Below are positions 48,401 to 53,365 of a DNA stretch of 64,000 nucleotides, in pieces (within the stretch, counting starts at the first letter, position 1; every line of letters starts with the position of its first letter). The stretch is from the NCBI GenBank assembly GCA_032622095.1, contig CP136069.1, positions 53,678,760 through 53,742,759 of the forward strand, read 5' to 3'. The notes under the pieces were generated by a model that worked only from the letters and a program-made list of their open reading frames with translations, did no database searches and was not told the DNA's origin. Position numbers and translations under genes: made by a program. The stretch is from Siphonodentalium dalli (lineage: Eukaryota; Mollusca; Scaphopoda; Gadilida; Siphonodentaliidae).

Positions 48401-50357
48401 CACTTTAGGATCATTTTCCGAAAGAACCTACTTGTGTTCGTTATTCATGCCCCAGACCAAGATTGTGGAATAAATATGTTTTTTAATGGATTTATTGTAT
48501 AGCGACCCGTGCTGTTCGCATGTGCATACTCTTAACAGATTGTAGACACCCGCGTAAAACTAACTTATGTACTTATGTCGATACTGCAGGGATTTACCAT
48601 GTCGCGGCAATTGTTAAACTGCATCCACACCAACAATATATAAATGGTATAACATTAGCTAATTAAACAAGATTGCCTCTTCAATGTGTTCATGTCGGCT
48701 CAAACATGTTATGCATGTTATATCTTAAACACCAGAATCGAAATCAAAAGCCAAATTGTTTTCTAAAACATAAGTTGGAACAATGAATTCACCTTTAAAT
48801 ATCAAATACGGACGGGTTGAAAGAAAGTAATGCTGTCGACTGTTTTAACACAGAAATGGTGAAACGATGCAAATTATGCGCCAAAAACAGTTTCTCGAGA
48901 CAGCGTTCAGCAGCTGTTTGGTTTCCGCAATTCGTCCTCCCACATGAGAATCTCGGAGAAATTGATCGTTATTGTTTAATGGTGGTGCCGTTGACATAAG
49001 TTAGCAGCCGTTATAGTCTATAATCGTGTCTTATCTATCGTCACGTGCCCAAACTGCTCAAATCGCAGCGATTTCAAGGATAGCGAGGCACATAAACTAA
49101 CGGTGTTTGGCTATTTAGGTTGAACTTAACGTAAATCATCGTGATTTCTCGGACTCCACGAGATCGTCGCGTTGTTCGCTATTAACAAGGGAACTATTCG
49201 TGCCTGTCCATAATGCGTTTCCTGCCGTTGCTTATCTTTATTTTTTGTAATTTATGAGTCTCTGGTCAGTATCTGCTATTTAGATAATTTTATCTTCATT
49301 TCAAATACATCTGTTTAGTGAAATGCGTCTTCGTTAACGCCCGTGCCGCCGCAGGGAACCGCGAATGATACAGAACGCGGACATGTATAGTCAAATCCCC
49401 GTGGTGATATACGGCTATAGAAAACCTGGGATATTATAGGGAAGATTATTGTTTCTTTTTCTGCTATCAATCAGGCATAATTGGGTATGATCGGACACAA
49501 ATTACATTTTTTTCTGTGATAGATCTTTCAGTAATTTCACTTCATAAGATTTGTCCACATGTTACATTATAAATTTAAAGCCACCTATGTGGTTCGGAGC
49601 CCAGTGTTACAGATATATATTGTTTTATCTCACTGATGTCGTTATAGTCAGGACATTTGAAAGATGAAAGTGTTTGTCACTTCAAATATTTTACGCAGAC
49701 CATACACAATGAAATAGCGCAACTATTGCTATGCTCAATAGACACAGGTTGTGTTTTGTATTCAGTGGTTGGGATAGGCCGAACAACCATGCCAAACGGT
49801 CACCCCGTTGGTTTATCGACCATGAACGTTTATCATATATACATACCAGGGAAATGTCTAACATGAATATGCGCATCGGGGTACACCGTGCTAACATATA
49901 TAAACTTTTTTTAAATTATAAAAAGGTTTGCTTATCGCTAGTATTGCTACATGTATCGACTGTCGGAAACGAAGGGCGTCGTCACATCACGTGGCATTCA
50001 TTTACACGTACCTCAATATCTGTTTTCTTTATTTCCAGGTATCCACAGCTTATGTATCCGTCGTCATACCTAGCGGCTTCTCCTAGTATGTTAGCCGCAA
50101 CCATGCCACATTCGCCGCTATCACCAGCGGCCGGACAACAGTATTTGGACTATTCCAGCGCATACGCCGCAATGGCGGCCGGACAATATGGCAGCACATT
50201 TGATAGCTACCCATATACGACAACGGCAAGTTCGACGAATTTCGTAACCCCGACCTATGCCGGATATGCCTTACCACAACATATAGCTGCGGCGTCGCCC
50301 TCTACCGGACACGTTAGTTTAGCGTTTCAGCCACAGCAGATTCAGGAAAGGATGTGA
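6222..50357 (+). CDS. RBM24: RNA-binding protein 24/38 orthologue (four coding exons)
   Basis: Joining 6222-6401, 16541-16664, 34474-34528 and 50039-50357 gives an open frame of 678 nt (225 residues plus TGA). Vertebrate RBM24/RBM38 proteins are of similar size. Residues 15-92 form one RRM: RNP2 is IFVGGL (17-22) and RNP1 is KSRGYGFV (54-61), with RNA-contacting aromatics F18, Y58 and F60. The [20 protein letters not shown] stretch (74-93) is diagnostic of the RBM24/38/SUP-12 family. Residues 98-225 are low complexity, rich in Ala, Ser, Pro, Tyr and Gln, and end QPQQIQERM; the family also ends with a QPQQ-type tail. All three introns are GT-AG. From family knowledge, these proteins bind U/GU-rich RNA in nucleus and cytoplasm and control muscle splicing and mRNA stability. 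The ATG at 6222 is chosen because A is at -3 and homology begins just after it. Introns carry many MITEs. Invertebrates usually have one co-orthologue of RBM24 and RBM38, so the symbol is nominal. Confidence 0.95.
6402..6985 (+). other. Start of intron 1, no feature seen
   Basis: AT-rich intronic DNA between the exon 1 donor and a long inverted-repeat element. Short open frames here look random. Confidence 0.5.
6986..8028. mobile_element. About 1-kb element with long terminal inverted repeats
   Basis: 6986-7046 and 7975-8028 are inverted copies. Both contain TCTGTGTTCATAG, then TAATAAAAATACGG, then CATGGGCA or CATGGGCACC, and end in CCTAAG, with only scattered mismatches and small indels over about 55 bp. 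The roughly 930-bp interior has no recognisable transposase; open frames there are short. It is most likely a non-autonomous DNA transposon in intron 1, and its exact ends and target duplication are not clear. Confidence 0.65.
8029..10297. other. Intron 1, no feature recognised
   Basis: AT-rich intronic DNA. A G run lies at about 9410-9426. No coding-like frame stands out. Confidence 0.5.
10298..10754. mobile_element. Foldback element with 120-bp perfect arms and the double-hairpin core (copy 2)
   Basis: Ends are ATATGTGACCCGCCATATCA (10298) and its reverse complement (ending 10754). The arms match for about 120 bp, through AAGTCGGGATTTTTTTACCC into the GCCAATGCATTCTC hairpin shared with the TTAA-type MITEs. 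The spacer (10420-10635) differs from the other copies and holds its own imperfect AGAGCCCC/GGGGCTC hairpin. ATAT on both sides may be a 4-bp target duplication. The outer 45 bp of each arm are unrelated to the TTAA-type ends. Confidence 0.85.
10755..12117. other. Intron 1, no feature recognised
   Basis: AT-rich DNA without clear coding sequence. AAAATAAATATAAAAAG near 11955 could be an old LINE tail, but support is weak. Confidence 0.5.
12122..12217. repeat. 11-bp minisatellite
   Basis: Seven tandem copies of ATTTGAACAAC (starts at 12141, 12152, 12163, 12174, 12185, 12196 and 12207), preceded by a (CAA)n run. The copies are perfect, which points to recent expansion. Confidence 0.95.
12283..12304. 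repeat. Perfect 22-bp palindrome
   Basis: AACGCTCTTTT is followed directly by its reverse complement. Flanking ATGAAA and TTTCAT extend the symmetry with a small indel, giving a strong hairpin without a loop. Confidence 0.85.
12982..13376 (-). pseudogene. Unidentified coding-like fragment, frame broken
   Basis: On the minus strand, 13376-13155 reads 73 residues ([20 protein letters not shown] onward to DNLYVQ) and then stops. A shifted frame continues as [20 protein letters not shown] and on to about 13020. The amino-acid mix (acidic, aromatic and aliphatic in balance) looks more like protein than the surrounding translation. I do not recognise a family. It could be a decayed transposon gene, a host pseudogene, or chance. 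Confidence 0.22.
13377..15625. other. Intron 1, no feature recognised
   Basis: AT-rich intronic DNA. Several open frames of 70-120 codons occur on both strands but have no recognisable motifs. Confidence 0.5.
15626..16018 (+). mobile_element. TTAA-type MITE with double-hairpin core, copy 3
   Basis: Complete 393-bp element including a TTAA at each end (15626-15629 and 16015-16018), with terminal inverted repeats CCCTTTACCCAACA and TGTTGGGTAAAGGG. One end joins the hairpin core almost directly. The other carries an extra arm of about 150 bp (CATAACTGTAACTATCACAA through TTTGGCCGGTTTTGGCC). It is almost identical to the copies at 19660 and 61441. TTAA duplication and CCCTTT ends fit piggyBac-type mobilisation. 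Confidence 0.92.
16128..16215 (-). mobile_element. LINE 3' end, minus strand, (AATTG)n-type tail
   Basis: CTTCAATTCAATTTCAATTC then AATTTATTTATTTG is the reverse complement of an AATAAATAAATTGAATTG-type LINE tail. The upstream part is lost or unrecognisable. Confidence 0.45.
16281..16502 (+). mobile_element. Older relative of the hairpin MITE, ending beside RBM24 exon 2
   Basis: Contains degraded hairpins (GTGCCAGTGAATTCTCTTAT, GCATATATAACCGAATGCAT, CACAGGGTTTTCGC), then a tail with AAACTCCAGTCATGGAAGGA that also follows the copies at 45373 and 50823. The ends TTCAACCCTTTCGTGG and CATGGAAGGATAA are a decayed form of the TTAACCC-type ends of the 50823 copy. It stops 38 nt before the exon 2 acceptor. 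Confidence 0.65.
16541..16664 (+). CDS. RBM24: RBM24 coding exon 2
   Basis: Encodes residues 61-101 plus the first base of codon 102: [15 protein letters not shown] onward, the second half of the RRM, ending in [13 protein letters not shown]. The acceptor is TTTTCTTGCACAG|GTT and the donor ACAG|GTATCT (phase 1). A second donor (CGAG|GTATAC) lies 12 nt upstream at 16653 in the same phase. Using it would drop four residues without a frameshift. A MITE ends 38 nt before the acceptor. Confidence 0.95.
16665..17181. other. Start of intron 2, no feature recognised
   Basis: Intronic DNA after exon 2. Nothing coding-like is seen. Confidence 0.5.
17182..17476 (+). mobile_element. Diverged copy of the 299-bp palindromic MITE
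   Basis: Shares TTAAAGGG at the start, then GAAAATGAATA, GTGGCTCGAGCCATAAACTC, the ATCGTTCATACAG segment and GGCACTAATCCGTGGCTCAA with the element at 27182-27480. The right end has been lost into a C run (17464-17476). Confidence 0.65.
17477..19436. other. Intron 2, mostly unrecognised
   Basis: A likely minus-strand LINE tail lies at about 18623-18680 (GAATTGAATTGAACATTTAT). The rest shows no recognisable feature. The 122-codon frame at 19039-19407 has no motif. Confidence 0.4.
19437..19659 (+). mobile_element. Second TTAA-type MITE family, interrupted at its right end
   Basis: Starts TTAGCCCTTTCTATACTAAA and contains GGGAAATGTTCAGATAATAA and GTTCAACAAAC, the signature shared with 23297, 54369 and 59955. 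It ends AGTATTTAGTATAG where MITE copy 4 begins, so the expected AAAGGGTTAA terminus is missing. Confidence 0.65.
19660..20060 (+). mobile_element. TTAA-type MITE with double-hairpin core, copy 4
   Basis: Same structure as copy 3: CCCTTTACCCAACAGAACGG start, two inverted hairpins, the long arm, and TGTTGGGTAAAGGGTTAA at 20043-20060. The left flank is TTAT instead of TTAA, and the first hairpin has one mismatch (CATTATC for CATTCTC). It sits in intron 2 directly beside another MITE family. Confidence 0.9.
20422..20815 (+). repeat. Tandem duplication with CAA-rich tracts
   Basis: About 2.3 units start at 20422, 20613 and 20770 (periods 191 and 157). Each has GTTGTnTGACC-type starts, then GAACGGCGCACACG-like and CTTCCAG segments, an ACAACAACA tract, and GTCCTTCATAATGGGTTGCA. 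A 100-codon frame over unit 1 encodes a Thr-rich stretch, but the frame is not kept in unit 2, so it is probably not protein. Confidence 0.7.
20816..21331. other. Intron 2, no feature recognised
   Basis: Intronic DNA. No repeat or coding signal was recognised. Confidence 0.5.
21332..21756. mobile_element. Foldback element with subterminal hairpins
   Basis: 38-bp terminal inverted repeats (21332-21369 and 21719-21756) match at all but one position; both include GTCATTTGCAGAATGAGGTC. Next to each end is a second hairpin built from GGTGAATTTAGTGA and TAGCGTCAC-type arms around a CCCACACAGCGGG-like loop. Weak symmetry (CGAGG and AATAATAAA) may extend further outward on both sides, so the true ends could lie outside these limits. 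No coding sequence was seen. Confidence 0.8.
21757..22189. other. Intron 2, no feature recognised
   Basis: Intronic AT-rich DNA. The first 100 bases may belong to the outer arm of the foldback element. Confidence 0.45.
22190..22351 (+). mobile_element. LINE 3' end with (TGAT)n tail
   Basis: Ends GTACAAATAAACATGATTGA, TTGATTGAG (AATAAA at 22329-22334, TGAT-type units 22336-22351). The preceding text, with TATTCTGTGTTCATGTACAT, is typical of a LINE 3' UTR. The 5' part is absent. Confidence 0.55.
22352..23296. other. Intron 2, no feature recognised
   Basis: Intronic DNA with only short random-looking frames. Confidence 0.5.
23297..23482 (+). mobile_element. Second TTAA-type MITE family, two overlapping partial copies
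   Basis: TTAACCCTTTCATACTAAAC at 23297 and TTAACCCTTTCTATACTAAA at 23364 are two left ends in tandem. Each is followed by ATGAGTAG, TATCCC and TTCAGATAATAA. The second runs into a hairpin: GTTCAGATAATAAGTTCAAC and its inverse (23417-23480). No right TTAA end is visible. Confidence 0.7.
23483..26330. other. Intron 2, no feature recognised
   Basis: Nearly 3 kb without a recognisable repeat or coding segment. Open frames of 60-105 codons occur without motifs. Confidence 0.5.
26331..26545 (+). repeat. Dispersed repeat family (GGCGACA start), copy 1
   Basis: Shares GGCGACA, CCCCCTCCAAACTTTGGTCA, TTGTTCTCAATGCTTGATAT and TAATTAGTGCGGAAG with the reverse complement of 46400-46625. Related 5' pieces lie at 31604 and 39079. 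Confidence 0.65.
26546..27181. other. Intron 2, no clear feature
   Basis: A C run lies at 26671-26679. Parts may be further degraded repeat from the adjacent family (CAATTTCGATCTGG and similar), but I could not delimit it. Confidence 0.4.
27182..27480. mobile_element. Full-length palindromic TTAA-flanked MITE (299 bp)
   Basis: Ends TTAAAGGGCTACTGTACACT and its exact inverse (27458-27480). The palindrome extends through most of the element: GATTAGTGCAAAATACACT, GTGCTCTATGAACGAT and AATGAAAATGAAT all recur inverted in the right half. Structurally it would fold into one long hairpin. A diverged copy lies at 17182. Confidence 0.88.
27481..29038. other. Intron 2, no feature recognised
   Basis: Intronic DNA. 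Frames of 80-100 codons occur on both strands without recognisable motifs. Confidence 0.5.
29039..29190. mobile_element. 152-bp palindromic element with TA flanks
   Basis: TAGCTCGAGATTGCATGATT at the left and ATCATGTAATATCGAGCTA at the right are inverted copies. Symmetry continues inward for about 55 bp per side (GTGACTTTTGT, CAATTTCACG). Terminal TA on both sides suggests a TA target as in Tc1/mariner-type MITEs. Confidence 0.7.
29191..31537. other. Intron 2, no feature recognised
   Basis: Intronic AT-rich DNA with an A run at about 30618-30629. No coding-like stretch. Confidence 0.5.
31538..31581. repeat. (GA)n/(GATA)n microsatellite
   Basis: Mixed GAGA and GATA units over about 44 bp. 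Confidence 0.85.
31604..31690 (+). repeat. Dispersed repeat family (GGCGACA start), partial copy
   Basis: ACGTGGCGACAGGGGGGTTC then CCCCCCAATATTTGGTAAAA matches the start of the family at 26331, 39079 and 46625. Confidence 0.5.
31691..32632. other. Intron 2, no feature recognised
   Basis: Intronic DNA. The 103-codon minus frame at 32050-32361 has no motif I know. Confidence 0.5.
32633..32688. repeat. 28-bp tandem duplication
   Basis: GCTCTGGGTGAGAGTCAGTC and its neighbour TGATGGTC are repeated once directly with two substitutions. Confidence 0.85.
32689..33811. other. Intron 2, no feature recognised
   Basis: Intronic DNA with no recognised repeat or coding segment. Confidence 0.5.
33812..34201. 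mobile_element. Harbinger-type MITE with TTA target duplication
   Basis: TTA followed by GGGTACGTTCATACACTGGC at the left and GCGTATGAACGTACCC then TTA at the right. The termini match over about 27 bp with two differences. A 3-bp TTA duplication and GGG-starting ends are characteristic of PIF/Harbinger elements. Interior pieces (GCACATAAAGTGCA and GCACGTTATGTGCA; AAAACGATATGGTGCCA and TGGTACCATGTGGTTTTC) are also roughly inverted. It ends about 270 nt before exon 3. Confidence 0.8.
34474..34528 (+). CDS. RBM24: RBM24 coding exon 3 (55-nt exon)
   Basis: A small exon between TATATTTTCAG and a strong GTAAGT donor. With split codons at both ends it encodes [19 protein letters not shown] (residues 102-120), the linker between the RRM and the tail. 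It enters in phase 1 and leaves in phase 2, matching exon 2 and exon 4 exactly. Skipping it would break the frame into exon 4. The support is the junction fit plus the Pro/Gly/Met-rich composition, since the exon is too short to identify alone. Confidence 0.85.
34529..36591. other. Start of intron 3, no feature recognised
   Basis: Intronic DNA with an A run near 35885. Frames of 60-100 codons lack motifs. Confidence 0.5.
36592..36765. mobile_element. Half copy of the 21332 foldback element
   Basis: Begins with the same terminal repeat (GTCATTTGCAGAATGAGGTC). It has the complete subterminal hairpin (36618-36705, closed by GAATGAGGTC and GACCTCATTC) and the internal GTCAGATTGAAGTTCCCC. The second terminal repeat is absent. 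Confidence 0.75.
36766..38169. other. Intron 3, no feature recognised
   Basis: Intronic DNA. The 127-codon minus frame at 36707-37090 overlaps the foldback half copy and is not credible. Confidence 0.5.
38170..38228. repeat. 29-bp tandem duplication
   Basis: ACCATGATTTGACTCACGAT followed by GGTTTATAA is repeated once directly (38172 and 38201), with one substitution near the end. Confidence 0.9.
38229..39078. other. Intron 3, no feature recognised
   Basis: Intronic DNA. Frames at 38786-39148 on both strands lack recognisable motifs. Confidence 0.5.
39079..39160 (+). repeat. Dispersed repeat family (GGCGACA start), partial copy
   Basis: GCGTGGCGACAGGGTGTTGG then TTTTACCCCCTCCACAATCG is closest to the 5' part of the 46625 copy. 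Confidence 0.55.
39161..40184. other. Intron 3, no feature recognised
   Basis: Intronic DNA, AT-rich, nothing coding-like. Confidence 0.5.
40185..40522. mobile_element. Mixed MITE remnants
   Basis: Left part: TTAACCCTTTCTATAATAAA and TTATCCCATAGGAAAATT (40185-40240) from the second TTAA family. Middle: AATATTGTTAAAGAATGTAA resembling the spacer of the hairpin MITE. Right part (40430-40522): ATATGCATTGGCCTAACAAT, TACCTTGACCTTGTTAGCCA and CATGCTCTTATATATGCCAG, the arms and spacer of the older hairpin subfamily. Confidence 0.55.
40523..41410. other. Intron 3, no feature recognised
   Basis: Intronic DNA without recognised structure. Confidence 0.5.
41411..41496. repeat. Tandem duplication of about 40-46 bp
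   Basis: ATCGAACTAGTGGCACATAG through ATTACCAGGG (41411-41450) is repeated as 41451-41496 with a 6-bp insertion and a few substitutions. Confidence 0.8.
41805..41981. mobile_element. Palindromic Tc1/mariner-type MITE, copy 1
   Basis: TA then CAGTAATGCCCTAAATAATC at the left, and the inverse ending GCATTACTG then TA at the right. The arms of about 75 bp (GAATTATGGGTAACTTTAC and partner) are diverged but clear, around a loop of about 30 nt. A closely related, better preserved copy lies at 57687. Confidence 0.85.
42312..42426 (+). other. Possible unidentified exon inside intron 3
   Basis: A pyrimidine-rich tract and CTCTAG precede a frame [20 protein letters not shown] and then [18 protein letters not shown], followed by a weak donor G|GTACTC (42427) or AAC|GTAATATG (42450). 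The composition is more protein-like than the AT-rich translation that follows. Neither donor gives the phase needed to join RBM24 exon 4, so an RBM24 isoform is unlikely by simple splicing. No family is recognised. Confidence 0.2.
42450..45372. other. Intron 3, no feature recognised
   Basis: Intronic DNA. The 137-codon plus frame at 43536-43949 overlaps a 110-codon minus frame; neither shows motifs. Confidence 0.5.
45373..45551 (+). mobile_element. Older hairpin-MITE subfamily, remnant
   Basis: CCTGTGCCAGTGCATTATCT, a decayed hairpin, the spacer GGCTTACAAGGTCAAGGTAA, then GTTAGGCCAATGTATTTTCT. The right side has lost one hairpin arm but keeps the tail GGAAGCTCCAGTCAAGGAAG. Confidence 0.7.
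45552..46399. other. Intron 3, little recognised
   Basis: A G-rich run lies at about 46203-46224. Sequence after it may be an extension of the adjacent dispersed repeat. Confidence 0.4.
46400..46625 (-). repeat. Dispersed repeat family (GGCGACA start), copy 2
   Basis: Reverse-complement relative of 26331-26545. Shared segments on the minus strand include CGTGGCGACAGGGTGTTGG, CCCCAACTTTGGTCAAAT, GTTCTCAGTGTTTGATAT and TAATTAGTGCGGAATT. Confidence 0.65.
46626..50038. other. End of intron 3, no feature recognised
   Basis: Over 3 kb of intronic DNA before exon 4. A short (TG)n run lies near 47636, followed by a weak duplication (GGTACTCGTGTTTTGAAAAT and GGTACCCATGTTGGGAAAAA). Confidence 0.5.
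50039..50357 (+). CDS. RBM24: RBM24 coding exon 4 (C-terminal tail)
   Basis: Begins after TTTATTTCCAG, completes Gly120 and encodes residues 121-225, from [20 protein letters not shown] to QPQQIQERM, then TGA at 50355-50357. The composition is Ala 20 percent or more with many Ser, Pro, Tyr, Thr and Gln, as in the unstructured tail of RBM24/38. The frame stays open upstream of the acceptor (from 49731), but that part reads as random intron sequence. Confidence 0.93.
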
Positions 50358-50822
50358 GCATGTAATCAATGACGTCAGTGATATTCTTTCTGCTGTATGA
50401 TCGAGAACTAGATATGTGGTCAGCTTGGTTATGAATGTTGTCTTCATCGTAGTGTAATTCTTGCCCAGAAGATATGGCAAGCGTCGTCATGGAAACATCA
50501 GTTCACCAATCCAGAATCATGTTCAACATTGTTCCGTTTCAACCATAGGCGTCGTTCCGTTTGAAACGAGGACTGTCTGCAGAACGGACTGCGAATGCGG
50601 CGTTTGTAAGATATCAAATTTACAGAATACATGTACATCCATCATTACATAATACCAAAAGTTCACAACGAAGATTATAGATAGGAGCATGCCTTTAAAA
50701 TATAAGAAAGGACAAATACAATTTTGGAGCAAATGTGATTGAATGTCTGACGAACAGTTGCATGGAGAGCTGTGTGATTGTTAAATTAAGCCAGAGTATT
50801 AACACTTCGGATCAATTTGTCG
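50358..50822 (+). other. Probable RBM24 3' UTR, proximal part
   Basis: Sequence after the stop codon up to a TTAA-type MITE. I see no AATAAA here, so the transcript probably runs through the MITE. Candidate AATAAA signals lie further on at 51237 and 51694. The part at 50458-50590 is duplicated about 1 kb downstream (see the repeat entries). Confidence 0.4.
50458..50590 (+). repeat. 3'-flank duplication, proximal copy
   Basis: Contains GAAGATATGG, TCAGTTCACC, GAATCATGT, CATTGTTCCGTTTCA and GGCGTCGTTCC in the same order as 51476-51600. Identity is about three quarters by eye. It lies in the likely RBM24 3' UTR. Confidence 0.8.
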
Positions 50823-51133
50823 TTAACCATTTCATAACGGGAGCTGCTTTAAAGATTCTGTGTCAGTACATTATCTTATGTATGCGATTCTCTCATAGGG
50901 AGCCTCGCATATATAAGATAATTCACTGGCTTACAAGGTCAAGGTAAATATTGTTAGGCCAATGCATTCTCTTATATATGGGAGGCTCCCTATGGGAGAC
51001 TCGCATATATAAGAGGCTGCATTGGCACAGGGTTTTCGCGAAACTTTAGGAAGCTCCCGTCATGGGAGGGTAAAAATTATAATGTTAAATGTGGGGCTCT
51101 CTATGCTTTAAGCTCCAGTCATGGACGGGTTAA
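50823..51133 (+). mobile_element. Older hairpin-MITE subfamily, complete TTAA-flanked copy
   Basis: Runs from TTAACCATTTCATAACGGGA to CTCCAGTCATGGACGGGTTA(A), whose ends are inverted relatives. It contains two decayed hairpins, the spacer GGCTTACAAGGTCAAGGTAA, and CACAGGGTTTTCGCG. The tail motif GGAAGCTCC-CGTCATGGGAG occurs twice at the right. It separates the two copies of the 3'-flank duplication. Confidence 0.75.
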
Positions 51134-51160
51134 GGGTGCGTTCACACACTGGCAGATCTG
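51131..51160 (+). mobile_element. Solo Harbinger-type terminus
   Basis: TAAGGGTGCGTTCACACACT then GGCAGAT resembles the terminus at 33815 (GGGTACGTTCATACACTGGC). No partner end was found nearby. Confidence 0.5.
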
Positions 51161-51475
51161 GCTACTAGTTATCGGACCATTCGCCGAGAACTATGATTGG
51201 TTTCCAAATATTTTTTTTTTAAATAATTTTTATTCGAATAAAAAACATATACATGAATTTACAAACTGTGGCAATACATTGTTAACATATTTTATGGACA
51301 AATAATTGTTTTGTGTTTTTGGTTGGAACGTGTTACACATGCGATCTCAAAGTAAAGAAGGTTTCCGAATACCTAGCAAGAAGCAATCGTGCTGCCACTC
51401 GCGAAACATTTCAGAGCTTGTCCACTCATACGACAATCACATAATCCACAATTCCGAATTTTATCTCTCAAACAT
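51161..51475. other. 3' flank, no clear feature
   Basis: Contains a T run (about 51210-51219) and an AATAAA at 51237-51242 that could act as a poly(A) signal for RBM24. Confidence 0.3.
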
Positions 51476-51600
51476 TATTGTCTGGAAGATATGGTAAGCT
51501 TTGTCAAAGAAACTTCAGTTCACCTACCCGGAATCATGTCCACCATTGTTCCGTTTCAGTCACAGGCGTCGTTCCATTAATTGGAAACGAGCACTGTCTC
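51476..51600 (+). repeat. 3'-flank duplication, distal copy
   Basis: Second copy of 50458-50590, in direct orientation. The best-kept blocks are GAAGATATGG, TCAGTTCACC, GGAATCATGTCCACCATTGT and AGGCGTCGTTCC. Confidence 0.8.
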
Positions 51601-53365
51601 ACACATGTGATAATTGTTTAGGCATCTTTTCGAGTCAGTGTGTGAATGTATAAGTAAACCCATAACTGGAACTCGTAAATATCTGAGTAAATGAATAAAT
51701 ATCCGATGAAATGCAAATTAATTTACCAGACGAAGAACGAAGAAGCCACACCCATTGAGAGAGTAGACCAACATGAAATCACAAGTGTGTGGCCTTTTAA
51801 GATATATGTTCGTTTGGCTTATACGATATCAAAACAAAATATCGTTGTCAGATTTAGTTATGATAAATGGAACCAGAAATTTAATTAATAGTAGACAAAT
51901 GTATTAGGAATTAATGTTGTGAATGTCAGGAAGAAACCGAAGTCAGAAAGTTGTTTTTATACTTTATATTATTTATGTTTATATATTATATGCTATTATT
52001 TATTGTTTATTGTTTAATGTTTAGTTGCATTTATCGTTAATGCAATCACACCTTATCGTCGTATTGGTCTCATATGTGTAATCTCGGGGGTTGAGATGAT
52101 TAACGTGTTCGTGTACGTGATGTGTGGCACCCGCAGTGCGTGCAAAGAGACATTGAACGTCGCGTGTCATCATTCCCCATGACTCCGGGTACATGTACAC
52201 ATAACACATATAGCCATTCTCAACCCCAAATGTAATAAGGACACGCTATATATTGTGTTGGTGTTCGGACTCATCGATGAAATACTTTAACGATCGATCG
52301 ATTCAATTAGTTTGGTTGACACAATACAAATGTAGAATTAACACAGCATATCAGAATAGGAGACCTACATCGACGGAACCGCTTCTCAATGTTATTGTTA
52401 GCCACTATTTTTTTATATTTAATTTCACCATCGAGAATAGCATGTTCTGTATTTTCAAAATTACATCACACAAAATATGCCAAATGTAGTTAGTTCTCTA
52501 TCACGAATTGTCAAAAAAATTGCCAGGCAAGTTTGCCAGTTTATTGGTGTATCCTTGTGTTCGTGATATATAGTTACCGGTTTGTGTTCAATACTGTTGC
52601 GCTGATTCTTTTAGGTGACTATCCGAAGTAGTGTATAGTATACTGCTATCCCAAATCCCATTGTCTTAGTGCTAGGATAACATGATAGTCACCAGGGAAT
52701 AACTATGCACATTGTCACGTGCAACAAGTTCGCAGTAAATCCGAATACCAACACACAGAGTCTAACTTAAGCACCGACCAAGTACGTCATACACAGGGAC
52801 CGACACAAACACTATCTGTATATATTTCCTCTTGCTTAATTTTGCTTGTAACAGTTGCTTTAACACCGCTGTGAGTCTTTTAATAAGTTCAAGTCAAATC
52901 AGATTTTTCTTTTCTTCAGATATATACCCGCGAGTCGCGATTGACGTAGATATCTGACAACATAATTCATCTCATGATTCTCACCTCCCAAATCTCCCAA
53001 ACAGAAAATATATGTCTACAATATAAATATATATAAATGTGTTTGACTGAACATCATTGGCCACTGTATACATGCATGCATTATACATATATCTCATGCA
53101 ACAAGAGCATTTAAGCTAATCAAACTGCTGGCAACTTGCTACAATCATTACATTAATACAAGTCGTATAGTTGTGTGTATACAATCAGATAGTTATTGCG
53201 TCCGATTCTGTGTCACATATACTTGGTATGTACTTTTGCGCGCCGGATCATATATCTCATTAAAGTTGTATATATGTCTCACCCATCCATCACCTTCTCA
53301 ACACAATCTTAGGACTTAGTTAACATGTTGTACATAGCATACATTTAATTTATTCGAGAACACAG
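51601..53365. other. 3' flank, no feature recognised
   Basis: An AATAAA at 51694-51699 is a second possible RBM24 poly(A) signal. Otherwise AT-rich DNA. Confidence 0.45.

Noticed and set aside
49731-50038. Extension of exon 4 upstream into an open 208-codon frame
   Set aside because: A good acceptor lies at 50038/50039, exon 3 joins there in phase, and the upstream residues do not resemble the family.
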